Positions 47,026-54,499 of a stretch of 64,000 nt of DNA are shown here, piece by piece. The stretch is from an uncultured Dehalococcoidia bacterium (lineage in GTDB: Bacteria; Chloroflexota; Dehalococcoidia; Lucifugimonadales; UBA3495), in assembly GCA_951813535.1 (NCBI GenBank), contig OX638345.1, forward strand, positions 75,029 through 139,028, in the 5' to 3' direction. The notes below the pieces were generated by a model. It was not told the origin of the DNA and did no database searches. It saw nothing but the letters and a program-made list of their open reading frames with translations. Numbering within the stretch: position 1 is the stretch's first letter; every line of letters begins with the position of its first letter. Position numbers and translations under genes: made by a program.

Positions 47026-47838
47026 CTACTCGGTGGTTTCGCCGGTGGCCGCAATCGCCGCGCTGGGCCCGGCGTACCGGGTCATGAAGCCCCTGATGGC
47101 GTTGAAGTACTGCTGGGAGCCCACGTACATCAGGTCGTTGTGGCCCGCGCCCGGTATGATCTCCAGGTGCTTGTGGGCGGTCTCCAGCTTGTTGAACATG
47201 TCCACCGCTTCGGCCAGCGGCGCCGATTCGTCCCACTGCCCGTGGATCACCAGCGCGGGTATGTCGATGGAATAGAACTTGGCCTGGTAGTCGTCCTCCA
47301 GCGCCTGCGCCACCTCCGGCTCCAGTCCTTCAGCGATTCGTCCCAGGTTGGGCCGCCCGCTCTCGATGATGACGCCGTTGATCCGGTCGGCGGCGGTGAT
47401 GGCGAGTTCCCCGGCGGAGTGACGACCCATGGAGCGCCCCATGACGTAGAGCGGGCCCGTGAACCGCAGCGCCCGCATCGTCTCCTGCAGCCAGTCCAGC
47501 ACCTCGCGCGCGTCCGACAGTATGGTGTTGAAACTGGGCGACCCGCTGGACGCGCCGAAGCCCCGGTAGTCGGCGACGAAAAAGTTGGCGCCGATTCCGT
47601 TGTAGTGAGGCGCGATTTCGTCGTAACGGGCCACGTTCTCGCCGCCCCCGTAGAAAAACAGCACGGTGGGGTTTTCCCGCCCCACCGCAAAAAAACGGCA
47701 CGACAGCGTGGTCCCGTCGGCGACGGTAACCCCGTAATCGATCGCTCCCGGGGGTGTTTCGTTCCAGCCCCGCAGCGGGTGAAAAGAACGGGCCGACGTC
47801 TCGGGGTTGTCCAGCACGGAGTAATCAACGGCAGTCAT
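47026..47838 (-). CDS. Alpha/beta hydrolase
   Basis: 270 residues: VLFFYGGGENVARYDEIAPH, FVADYRGFGASSGSPSF, nucleophile Ser in YVMGRSMGRHSAGE, Asp in VIHGQWDESAPL and His in IPGAGHNDLMYVG. The layout matches the FrsA/BAAT-like and dienelactone-type serine hydrolases of the 'YRGFGAS' group. Substrate unknown. A GGAGG site precedes the ATG; a TACAAT-type -10 lies about 30 bp upstream on the minus strand. The C-terminal ATGETTE tail is short and probably disordered. Confidence 0.8.
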   Translation of the reverse strand: MTAVDYSVLDNPETSARSFHPLRGWNETPPGAIDYGVTVADGTTLSCRFFAVGRENPTVLFFYGGGENVARYDEIAPHYNGIGANFFVADYRGFGASSGSPSFNTILSDAREVLDWLQETMRALRFTGPLYVMGRSMGRHSAGELAITAADRINGVIIESGRPNLGRIAEGLEPEVAQALEDDYQAKFYSIDIPALVIHGQWDESAPLAEAVDMFNKLETAHKHLEIIPGAGHNDLMYVGSQQYFNAIRGFMTRYAGPSAAIAATGETTE

Positions 47839-47976
47839 GGCGGTCCTCCAGCAGTCGTGGGCCGCATTGTACTATGTCCGACCGCTCCATTTGGCGCTCC
47901 CCGTTCTACTTGCTCCTCGTTCCACAATCGCCGTCGCGCGGGACACGGCCACAACATCAACGCCGTCGCCGTTGGC

Positions 47977-48753
47977 TCAACTCCAGACCTCGGCCGCTAT
48001 GGAGATGGCGTTCAACGCCGCCGGGTAGCCGGCGTAGCCTCCGGTCTGGATCAGCACCTCCACCATTTCCTCGTTGGAGAAACCCACTCGAGGGCCGGCC
48101 CGCAGGAAGTTCCGCAACTGGCCATCGGCTCTCAGCGCCGTCAGCGCGGCCGTGGTGCACACCACCCTGGATTTCAGGTCCAGGCCCGGGCGGAAGAAGA
48201 TCTCCCCAAACCCGTACTGGTAGGTGAGCACTCGCAGGTCCGGCGCGAGGTCCATCAGCGCGCTGGCGTAACCCTGCTGTCCCTCCGCGCCGAAGAGCTG
48301 TTCCCGGAGCTCTCTTCCTCGCGTCTCCATCTCCTCGAGGCTGAGCTCCGGCACCTCCGTCTGCGGCGCCTCGATGCCTCGCTCGCGAAAGGCCTCATGC
48401 ACCAGCTCCAGGGAGTTTACCGCCGAGGGGAACCCGGCGTAGAGGGAGCAATGGATGGGCACTTCCTGGATTTCCTCCGCGCCCAAACCCATGTTCAGCG
48501 CGCTGTGCACGTAGGTCTGAAACTGCGATAGGCGCTGGAGCGAGGACAGGACCGACAGGGTCGCAAGCATCCGATAGCGGATGTCCAGGCCGGGACGGGC
48601 CCACACCGCGCCGAAGATAGACTCCCCGGTATAGTTTCGCAGGCCGGGGATGCCGGTCGTCGCCCGGGGCCTCTCCCGCACCGGATACGTGCCGTGTTGC
48701 AGGCGCTCCCGTATCTCATTGCCCTTGCGCCTGAGTTCCTCACGATCGTTCAT
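47977..48753 (-). CDS. Carboxymuconolactone decarboxylase-family protein (two domains)
   Basis: 258 residues containing two CMD/AhpD-like helical domains. Each has a helix-turn-helix core: domain 1 around RYRMLATLSVLSSLQRLSQF...VHSALNMGLGAEEIQEVPIH, domain 2 around LKSRVVCTTAALTALRADGQ...GFSNEEMVEVLIQTGGYAGY. The CxxC of AhpD peroxidases is absent, so this is a gamma-carboxymuconolactone decarboxylase-like member. Such proteins act in the protocatechuate branch of aromatic degradation, and this fits the window's aromatic genes. GGAG precedes the ATG. Confidence 0.85.
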   Translation of the reverse strand: MNDREELRRKGNEIRERLQHGTYPVRERPRATTGIPGLRNYTGESIFGAVWARPGLDIRYRMLATLSVLSSLQRLSQFQTYVHSALNMGLGAEEIQEVPIHCSLYAGFPSAVNSLELVHEAFRERGIEAPQTEVPELSLEEMETRGRELREQLFGAEGQQGYASALMDLAPDLRVLTYQYGFGEIFFRPGLDLKSRVVCTTAALTALRADGQLRNFLRAGPRVGFSNEEMVEVLIQTGGYAGYPAALNAISIAAEVWS

Positions 48754-48805
48754 TGCTTAACTCCAGCATGTGTTTTGAAACCATCTCGAAACCGGCGACC
48801 TGCCC

Positions 48806-48834
48806 AACCCGTCATTCCGGCTGGTGCAGGAATC
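48806..48834. repeat. CGTCATTCC-type repeat fragment
   Basis: CCCGTCATTCCGGCTGGTGC followed by AGGAATCG is one arm of the repeat family seen at 5972 and 59734. No gene is visible from 48754 to 49004. Confidence 0.4.
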
Positions 48835-49004
48835 GTCGATTCACCCGGTCTGCGATCGGAGACTTGGAGAGCATGGCGAATGTTGAGATAGTTCGCCAAC
48901 CCCCTCGGCCAATCCGCCCTTCTCCAATTCAAGGGCGCCATGCCGAGGCCGTCACGCCCGACCAGACAGCATCCGAGCCGTTTTATGGCAAGCAGGTACG
49001 GTAG

Positions 49005-50384
49005 TTACGCCGCTCCCAGGTCCGAAGCCGCCTGACCGATTACGCTGTCCATCGTGGACACGATCTGTTCAATCTCGCCGGGTGTGACGCAAAGGGGCGG
49101 CATGATGTTCATGAGGTCTCCACCGCGCAGGAAGAGGCCATTGTCGGCAAAGCCCTGGGTCAACCTTGGGCCCAGGCCGGCGTCGGCGGGGAAGTGTTCC
49201 CGGGTCTCCCGATCCTTCACCAGTTCCATGCCGCACATGAGGCCGAGGCCGCGCACGTTGCCGACTATAGAGTGCTTTTCCTTGATCTCTTCGAGGCCGT
49301 CCAGAAGATATTTCCCCATCCGGGCCGAATTTTCCACCATGCCTTCCCGTTCCATGATCTCCAGGTTCTTCAGGGATGCAGCCGCGGCTACCGGATGGCC
49401 GCCGAAGGTGATCACGTGCCGGAATGCCGCCTTGGGGCCACCCACGAAAGCGTCGGCGATGGGCTTGCGAAGAATGGTGCCGCCCATGGGGATATAGCCG
49501 CTGGTGATGCCCTTCGCCACGGTCATCATGTCCGGGACGATGCCCCAGTGGTCGCAGCCGAACCATTTGCCGGTGCGCCCAAAGCCGGTAATCACCTCAT
49601 CGGCAATCAGCAGGCAGCCGTACTTGTCGCAGACTTCCCGCAGCAGAGGCCAATAGTTGTCCGGCGGCACCACTGCGCCCATGGGGCTGGAGATGGGTTC
49701 AGCGACGACGGCGGCCACGGTCTCCGGTCCCTGGAACTGGATGATGCTCTCGATGGCGTCCACGCACCGTTGGCCGCATTCTTCCGGAGTTTCGCTCTTG
49801 AACTCGCAGCGATAGAAGTTGGGCTGGGGAGCGTGGAATGTATTCGGCATCAGGGGCTCGTAGTCTTCCCTGGGGTAGAGAAAGTTGCCCCCCAGGGCCA
49901 TCGCGCCCATGGTGGCGCCGTGGTAGGAGTCCCTGCGGCTGATGAACTTGGTGCGCTGCGGTTCGCCGATGCGCTTGAAATAGGCGCGGGACAGCTTCAG
50001 CGCCGTTTCCACCGACTCCGACCCCCCGCTGGTGAAAAAGCAGCGGGAAAGATCTCCCGGCATCATGTCAGCGATCTTCTCCGACAGCATAACCGTGGGT
50101 TCGGTGGTGGTGCCCAACGGCATATAGGTGATCTTGAGCATCTGCTCGTAGGCTGCGTCCGCAATTTCCTTCTGGCCATAGCCGACGTTCTTCAACCAGA
50201 GGCCCGACATGGCGTCGATGTAGGTATTGCCCAGCGCGTCCGTAACCTGGCAACCCTTGCCTTCCACGAAAATCTGGGGCTCACCCTTCTCGGCCATGTC
50301 GCTGGGTTCCCGCAGATACACCCAGAGATTTTCGAGGGCGGTCCTTTGCAGATCGTTGACCGCAGTTTCAGAATGGGTAGCCAT
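49005..50384 (-). CDS. Class III PLP-dependent aminotransferase
   Basis: 459 residues. Substrate/PLP binding blocks: ALGNTYIDAMSGLWLKNVGY, FFTSGGSESVETALKLSRAY, ISRRDSYHGATMGAMALGG, LLIADEVITGFGRTGKWFGC (PLP-phosphate and ring region) and MMTVAKGITSGYIPMGGTIL, where the Lys of VAKG forms the Schiff base. The family includes omega-amino acid and beta-alanine:pyruvate aminotransferases. GGAGGAAAGC precedes ATG 50384. Downstream at 48754-49004 there is only repeat sequence. Substrate is likely an omega-amino acid or amine, not shown. Confidence 0.92.
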   Translation of the reverse strand: MATHSETAVNDLQRTALENLWVYLREPSDMAEKGEPQIFVEGKGCQVTDALGNTYIDAMSGLWLKNVGYGQKEIADAAYEQMLKITYMPLGTTTEPTVMLSEKIADMMPGDLSRCFFTSGGSESVETALKLSRAYFKRIGEPQRTKFISRRDSYHGATMGAMALGGNFLYPREDYEPLMPNTFHAPQPNFYRCEFKSETPEECGQRCVDAIESIIQFQGPETVAAVVAEPISSPMGAVVPPDNYWPLLREVCDKYGCLLIADEVITGFGRTGKWFGCDHWGIVPDMMTVAKGITSGYIPMGGTILRKPIADAFVGGPKAAFRHVITFGGHPVAAAASLKNLEIMEREGMVENSARMGKYLLDGLEEIKEKHSIVGNVRGLGLMCGMELVKDRETREHFPADAGLGPRLTQGFADNGLFLRGGDLMNIMPPLCVTPGEIEQIVSTMDSVIGQAASDLGAA

Positions 50385-50437
50385 GCTTTCCTCCGAATGC
50401 TGTTTTGGGCGCAAAATTCAGGACGTCTTTTGGCACG

Positions 50438-50599
50438 TCAGTCTAACATCGGGCCCGGGCTGCCACAAACGAAGGCTGGCCGCCCGGTCAAGAGGTCCCG
50501 CGTGATCTGCTCGATCAGCAGGGTGTTCAAAACCCGCAGCCGTGCCAGTTCTGTTGAAGTGAATACCGCGCTTTCCACGGCCTGACGTGTTCCACGCAT
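50438..50599 (-). CDS. Small hypothetical ORF
   Basis: 53 codons on the minus strand reading MRGTRQAVESAVFTSTELAR, then LRVLNTLLIEQITRDLLTG and ending PAFVCGSPGPMLD. The composition is protein-like and helical but there is no ribosome site and no known family. It lies between the IS3 relic and the aminotransferase, and may be a fragment of a larger gene. Confidence 0.3.
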   Translation of the reverse strand: MRGTRQAVESAVFTSTELARLRVLNTLLIEQITRDLLTGRPAFVCGSPGPMLD

Positions 50600-50618
50600 C
50601 GGCGGCACCGGGCGGGGC

Positions 50619-50795
50619 TCAGAGGTTTCCCTCGGCTGCTCCGTTGAGCAGTTGATTGCCCAGGGTAAATCCCACCACCGCCCGCTTGAGCCGGACGTTC
50701 CCGGTTTCTGACTGCTTCAGGCGCGGCGCCTGGTCCACCCGAAGACCACCGTACTCGGCCCGCCGGTGGTAGGGGTTCTGCTCCGAGACGCCGGT
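50619..50795 (-). pseudogene. IS3-family orfA relic
   Basis: The frame reads VSEQNPYHRRAEYGGLRVDQ, then APRLKQSETGNVRLKRAVVG and ends NQLLNGAAEGNL and a stop. This matches the C-terminal half of the IS3 OrfA helix-turn-helix/leucine-zipper protein (typical: AEYGG-RxDQA-RLK-LE-EN-RLK). The N-terminal part and OrfB are gone. A second relic of the same type is at 52850-53106 on the same strand. Confidence 0.8.
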
Positions 50796-50858
50796 GCGTC
50801 GGTTGGGCTCAGCCGGTTGATGATTTCGTCGGCTGCTTGCTTCCGCTACGGCATGTCT

Positions 50859-50918
50859 TGTCCCCCGAGAGCCGATCCAGGATCCCAACACTGATCCTGG
50901 ATCGGCTCTCGGGGGACA
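50859..50918. other. Perfect 26-bp inverted repeat with 8-bp loop
   Basis: TGTCCCCCGAGAGCCGATCC plus AGGATC pairs perfectly with GATCCTGGATCGGCTCTCGG plus GGGACA, loop CCAACACT. It lies directly downstream of the thiolase gene (50955-52271), next to the IS3 relic. No T-run follows on either strand, so it is a stable hairpin of unknown origin, possibly a mobile-element end. Confidence 0.85.
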
Positions 50919-50954
50919 GATCATCTCTGAACCTTCACGCCGTTCTCGGAATAA

Positions 50955-52271
50955 TCACGAAGGGTGCTTGCCCAGCATCAGCCAGCCGCCGCTGCTGGGG
51001 GTGGTGAACGCGCACAGGGCGGTCTCGGCCCGCACGTTGACCTGACGGTCGCCCGCAGTGCCCCGCAGTTGCTCGATGCTGTCGGTGTACATGGCGGTGC
51101 GGGTGCGCCCGTTGCCCAGGTTGCCGCCGCTGGAACTGAAGGGGTGGGGGCCCTTGACGCTGATGTCGCCGGCGTAGAAGGAAAGGGCTTCGCCCCGCTT
51201 GACCCCGTGCCACTGGAAGCCCTCCAGGAAGAACTGGGTCATTATGGAATAGCCGTCGTAGGGGTTGAAGATGTCCACGTCGGCGGGGCCAAGGCCGGCG
51301 CCTTCGTACATGCGGGCGGCCTGCCGGTCGGTCCACATCTCCACTTCGTCCAGGTCCGGCTGGGTGGTACGGAACCGGAAGTTGTGCTGGGAATGGTTGA
51401 GCACGTACACGGGCTGGGATTTCATGTCCTGGGCCCGCTCAGCGGTGGTGAACAGGTAGGCCGCCGAGGCGTTGACGGGACGGTCGCAGTCCCAGATGCG
51501 CAGGGGATTCAGGATTGGGCGGGAGCCGATGTAGTCTTCCACCGATATGGGCTGGACGTTGTGGGTTGCGTTGTACCCCCAGGGGGTGAGCATCCCGTTC
51601 TTGTGCTGGTTGCGGACAAAGTGGACAAGGTCCTCATGTTCGCCGCCGTACTTCGTCAGGTACTGGCGATGGGGGAAGATGTTGATGAAGTCGTTGCCAC
51701 CGTGATTGCCCCACGGCACGGTCCACTGGCGTGCGCCCCGAGCGTAGTCGTCGGCATTCTCGCCGCCCCGCCGGTACCGGCCTTCCATGTTGCCGGTGGG
51801 ATAGATGACCAGGCAGGTGGAGCAGACGCCGTCGCCCACCGCCTGCGAGGCCATGCCCACCATCTCGCCGATGGTCGGCACCCCGGTGGGGGCGAATTTG
51901 ACGTTCTTGAAGCCCATGGTGTCGATGAGCCACTGGGCGTTGATCAAGGTCAGGCCGTACTCCGAGTCGTAGGGCGGGTCGAAGTAGGGCCGGGGCGCCC
52001 ACTGGGAGGCGGTCCCGCCGCTGGCGCCGGCGATGTGGCTGTCACAGCAGACGATGCCGTCCACCTGGTCAATGGTGACGCCGGCCTGCTCCATGGCCTT
52101 CTCGCAGGCCATGATGGTGTAGGCGCCCAGGGAGGTATCCAGGTTCTTCTCATCCCACCGCCGGTCCACCGGCGAATGGCCGTAGCCAGCGACGGCCACC
52201 TTGCCCCGGTGTTCCCACACGCCCAGGCCGTCCCGGTCCCTGCGCCATTGGAAGTCATTGCTGCTGGTCAT
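50955..52271 (-). CDS. SCP2-type thiolase-like protein
   Basis: 438 residues, a thiolase-fold protein paralogous in type to 1074-2264: KVAVAGYGHSPVDRRWDEKN, MEQAGVTIDQVDGIVCCDSH, VPTIGEMVGMASQAVGDGVC, a VDIFNPYDGYSIMTQFFLEG segment and PHPFSSSGGNLGNGRTRTAM in the C-terminal half. The classical Cys-His pair is not evident. It is downstream of a DUF35 gene (49 bp apart) and lies between two IS3 relics. Function as in the first pair: retro-aldol or thiolytic step on an acyl-CoA, substrate unknown. Confidence 0.85.
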   Translation of the reverse strand: MTSSNDFQWRRDRDGLGVWEHRGKVAVAGYGHSPVDRRWDEKNLDTSLGAYTIMACEKAMEQAGVTIDQVDGIVCCDSHIAGASGGTASQWAPRPYFDPPYDSEYGLTLINAQWLIDTMGFKNVKFAPTGVPTIGEMVGMASQAVGDGVCSTCLVIYPTGNMEGRYRRGGENADDYARGARQWTVPWGNHGGNDFINIFPHRQYLTKYGGEHEDLVHFVRNQHKNGMLTPWGYNATHNVQPISVEDYIGSRPILNPLRIWDCDRPVNASAAYLFTTAERAQDMKSQPVYVLNHSQHNFRFRTTQPDLDEVEMWTDRQAARMYEGAGLGPADVDIFNPYDGYSIMTQFFLEGFQWHGVKRGEALSFYAGDISVKGPHPFSSSGGNLGNGRTRTAMYTDSIEQLRGTAGDRQVNVRAETALCAFTTPSSGGWLMLGKHPS

Positions 52272-52320
52272 AGTCCGTCCTTTTGTCGCTTGTCAACGAA
52301 CAGGGAAATTTCGACGGTGG

Positions 52321-52731
52321 TTATTCCACCACCCGCCACTCGTGGATCAACTGGCCGGGGGCCACTTCCTCAAAGGTAACCTCCACCGCCGCACCCACCG
52401 GCACCTCGTAGGCCGGGACGCCCGGCAGGTTGGAATAGAAGTTCACCGTGGGATCCTGGTCCAGCGTCACCAGGGCCAGATTGTAGGGTTGGTCGAGCAT
52501 CCGGCGGTTGAGGCGGCCGTCCTCGATGACGATGTAGGCGGCGATGTGGCCATTGCCTTCCACGTCTGTCCATTCTAGCCCGTCGGCGGACCCGCACGCC
52601 TGGCAGGACGCCTGGGGCGGATACTGGAGCTTGTCGCAGGCGGTGCAATTCTGGAGGATCAGACGCTGTTCGTTCACCGCGTCCCAGAAGGGCTGGCTGA
52701 GTTCATCGGGTACCGGGATTATCTTGGGCAT
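52321..52731 (-). CDS. DUF35 Zn-ribbon/OB-fold protein, thiolase partner
   Basis: 136 residues. Zinc ribbon LQNCTACDKLQYPPQASCQA (CxxC...CxxC with the second pair ASCQACGS), then the OB-fold VEGNGHIAAYIVIEDGRLNR and YNLALVTLDQDPTVNFYSNL. GGAGA is just upstream of the ATG. It precedes the thiolase gene in the same transcript; in the first operon the order is reversed (thiolase then DUF35). Confidence 0.88.
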   Translation of the reverse strand: MPKIIPVPDELSQPFWDAVNEQRLILQNCTACDKLQYPPQASCQACGSADGLEWTDVEGNGHIAAYIVIEDGRLNRRMLDQPYNLALVTLDQDPTVNFYSNLPGVPAYEVPVGAAVEVTFEEVAPGQLIHEWRVVE

Positions 52732-52849
52732 TGCTTGTCTCCAACAATTCCTTTTCGGGCAACGTCATTATAGAACAGGATTTGCGGGCGGCTGCGGATC
52801 GCCCCGGTTACCAGCAGGATAGCCGCTAATACTCCTGACCTGCCCCAGA

Positions 52850-53106
52850 GGTTTTACCACTTTCCACGTCCCTCCGGCCAGTTCCGGAGCAGTATCCTCG
52901 GGCCGGATGGTCTCCGGCGCGGGTGGCCGATAGCCCAGGGAACTGTGCGGCCTGACGCGCTTGAGAATGTGATTGTCCAGGGTGAGTTTGGCCACCGCAC
53001 GCCTGAGCCGGCTGTTCTCGGTCTCCAACTGCTTGAGGCGCCGGGCCTGGTCCAGCCGAAGATCGCCGCACTCGGCCCGGCAGCGGTGGAAGGCCTGCTC
53101 CGAGAC
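52850..53106 (-). pseudogene. IS3-family relic: orfA end fused to orfB end by internal deletion
   Basis: One open frame reads VSEQAFHRCRAECGDLRLDQ and LKQLETENSRLRRAVAKLT (OrfA) and passes directly into RVRPHSSLGYRPPAPETI (the conserved end of IS3 OrfB). The whole catalytic DDE core between them is missing. The segment abuts the 3' end of the amidohydrolase gene at 53246. Confidence 0.85.
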
Positions 53107-53245
53107 CCAAATGGGCCGCTTGGCCTCAGCCGCGTTAAACCGATACGGATGGTATGGATTCTCCCTCGGCCCAAGGCTGCAAAACTGCCGACAACGGCAG
53201 GCAGCACCATTCCAGGGGTGTCGAGCCATTGCCCCGGGTGTTCGG

Positions 53246-54403
53246 CTACGGCTCTCCGAAACACGCCACCGCATTGTCCCACATGATTCGCTGCAAGAGA
53301 TCCTGGTCCAACGCTTCCCAGCCCATCACCAGATCCACCGAGCCGGGGAACCGGGTCTCCGGGTGGGGATAATCGGAGCTGTACATGAGAAGTTGTTTGC
53401 CCATCAGGTCGGACACCATCTTCACCATCTCCGGCCCCTCGTGGAGCACGATGGAGGCGAAAAATCGGCCGCTGGACATATACTCGGCCATGGTGTGTTT
53501 CAACTCCGCCACGTAGCCCATGTATTCCACCTGATCCTGCATCCGGGCGGCCCAGAAAGGCAACCAGCCGAAGCCCGACTCCAGGATGGAGAAGCGTATG
53601 CTGGGATATTGGTCCATCAGGCCCGCTCCCAGGAACGACGCCACCGCGCGCATTGCCCCCCAGGGATGGGATGCCGTGCGGCCCATGAATGGGTTTTGCC
53701 ACAGGTCGCGGTAGCCAGGGTAGCCTCCGGAGAAGGAATGGTGCACGACGCACAGACCTTCGTCTTCCACCGCGCGCCAGACGGGATGCAGCGAAGGGTG
53801 GTCCAGGGGAAAGTCCAAGGGAAGGTTGAGCCAGATGCCCGCCGTCCAGGCGCTTTCGCCCCAGGTCCTGATCTCCTGCGCGGATTCTTCGATGAAACGG
53901 GCATCCAGGGTCAGCAGGGCCTTGAGGCGGTGGGGAGCCGTGCCGCAGAAGTCGTTAAGGAACCGGTGGTTGGCCCGGATAAACTCCAGGTCCACAGATG
54001 GGTCCTGATGCCCCCGGGGCACGCCCGGAACCATGAGCTGCACATCCACTCCCTCTTCGTCCATATCCCGCAGGCGGCTTTCGGCAACCCATTCGCCGTC
54101 GGCGGCGGGCAGTTTGGCGCCCATAAACTTCTGGGGACGCCGTTCCGCGTCGCGGTCCGGCTCCGCCTGTCCCAGAGTCCGCGGCGCGTCCGAACCCCAG
54201 CCGCCGCCCGAGCTGCCCAGGCTGAACCGGTGGGCATAGGGAGATTCCAGGGTGGCGCCCGCAGAGGTCCGGCGGATGGGCGTCTTGTACTGATCCAGGT
54301 CGGGAAGCTTTTCCCTGACCGATGCAGCCAGGTAGAGGTCCAGTCCCTCCGCCGTGGCAGTCACGTGAGTATCGGAATCGTAAACTTTGATGCCGTTTCT
54401 CAT
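53246..54403 (-). CDS. Amidohydrolase_2 (ACMSD-like) family protein
   Basis: 385 residues. KVYDSDTHVTATAEGLDLYL near the N-terminus (D-x-D-x-H variant of the HxH metal motif), VDVQLMVPGVPRGHQDPSVD, LCVVHHSFSGG (His), FSILESGFGWLPFWAARMQD and LLMYSSDYPHPETRFPGS with the catalytic Asp. Such enzymes decarboxylate or hydrolyse carboxylic acids of cyclic compounds. GGAGGAAG precedes the ATG. It is 96 bp downstream of the linalool-dehydratase-like gene on the same strand and probably in its operon; the IS3 relic lies right after its stop. Confidence 0.85.
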   Translation of the reverse strand: MRNGIKVYDSDTHVTATAEGLDLYLAASVREKLPDLDQYKTPIRRTSAGATLESPYAHRFSLGSSGGGWGSDAPRTLGQAEPDRDAERRPQKFMGAKLPAADGEWVAESRLRDMDEEGVDVQLMVPGVPRGHQDPSVDLEFIRANHRFLNDFCGTAPHRLKALLTLDARFIEESAQEIRTWGESAWTAGIWLNLPLDFPLDHPSLHPVWRAVEDEGLCVVHHSFSGGYPGYRDLWQNPFMGRTASHPWGAMRAVASFLGAGLMDQYPSIRFSILESGFGWLPFWAARMQDQVEYMGYVAELKHTMAEYMSSGRFFASIVLHEGPEMVKMVSDLMGKQLLMYSSDYPHPETRFPGSVDLVMGWEALDQDLLQRIMWDNAVACFGEP

Positions 54404-54499
54404 TTGTTGCTTCCTCCCGAGTACCTGTTGTCCGAGCAGTGGCAGCCGGCGAATTGGACTTGCGACCAGTTGAGGTGGCCGGCCAAATTCCCAATCCCC

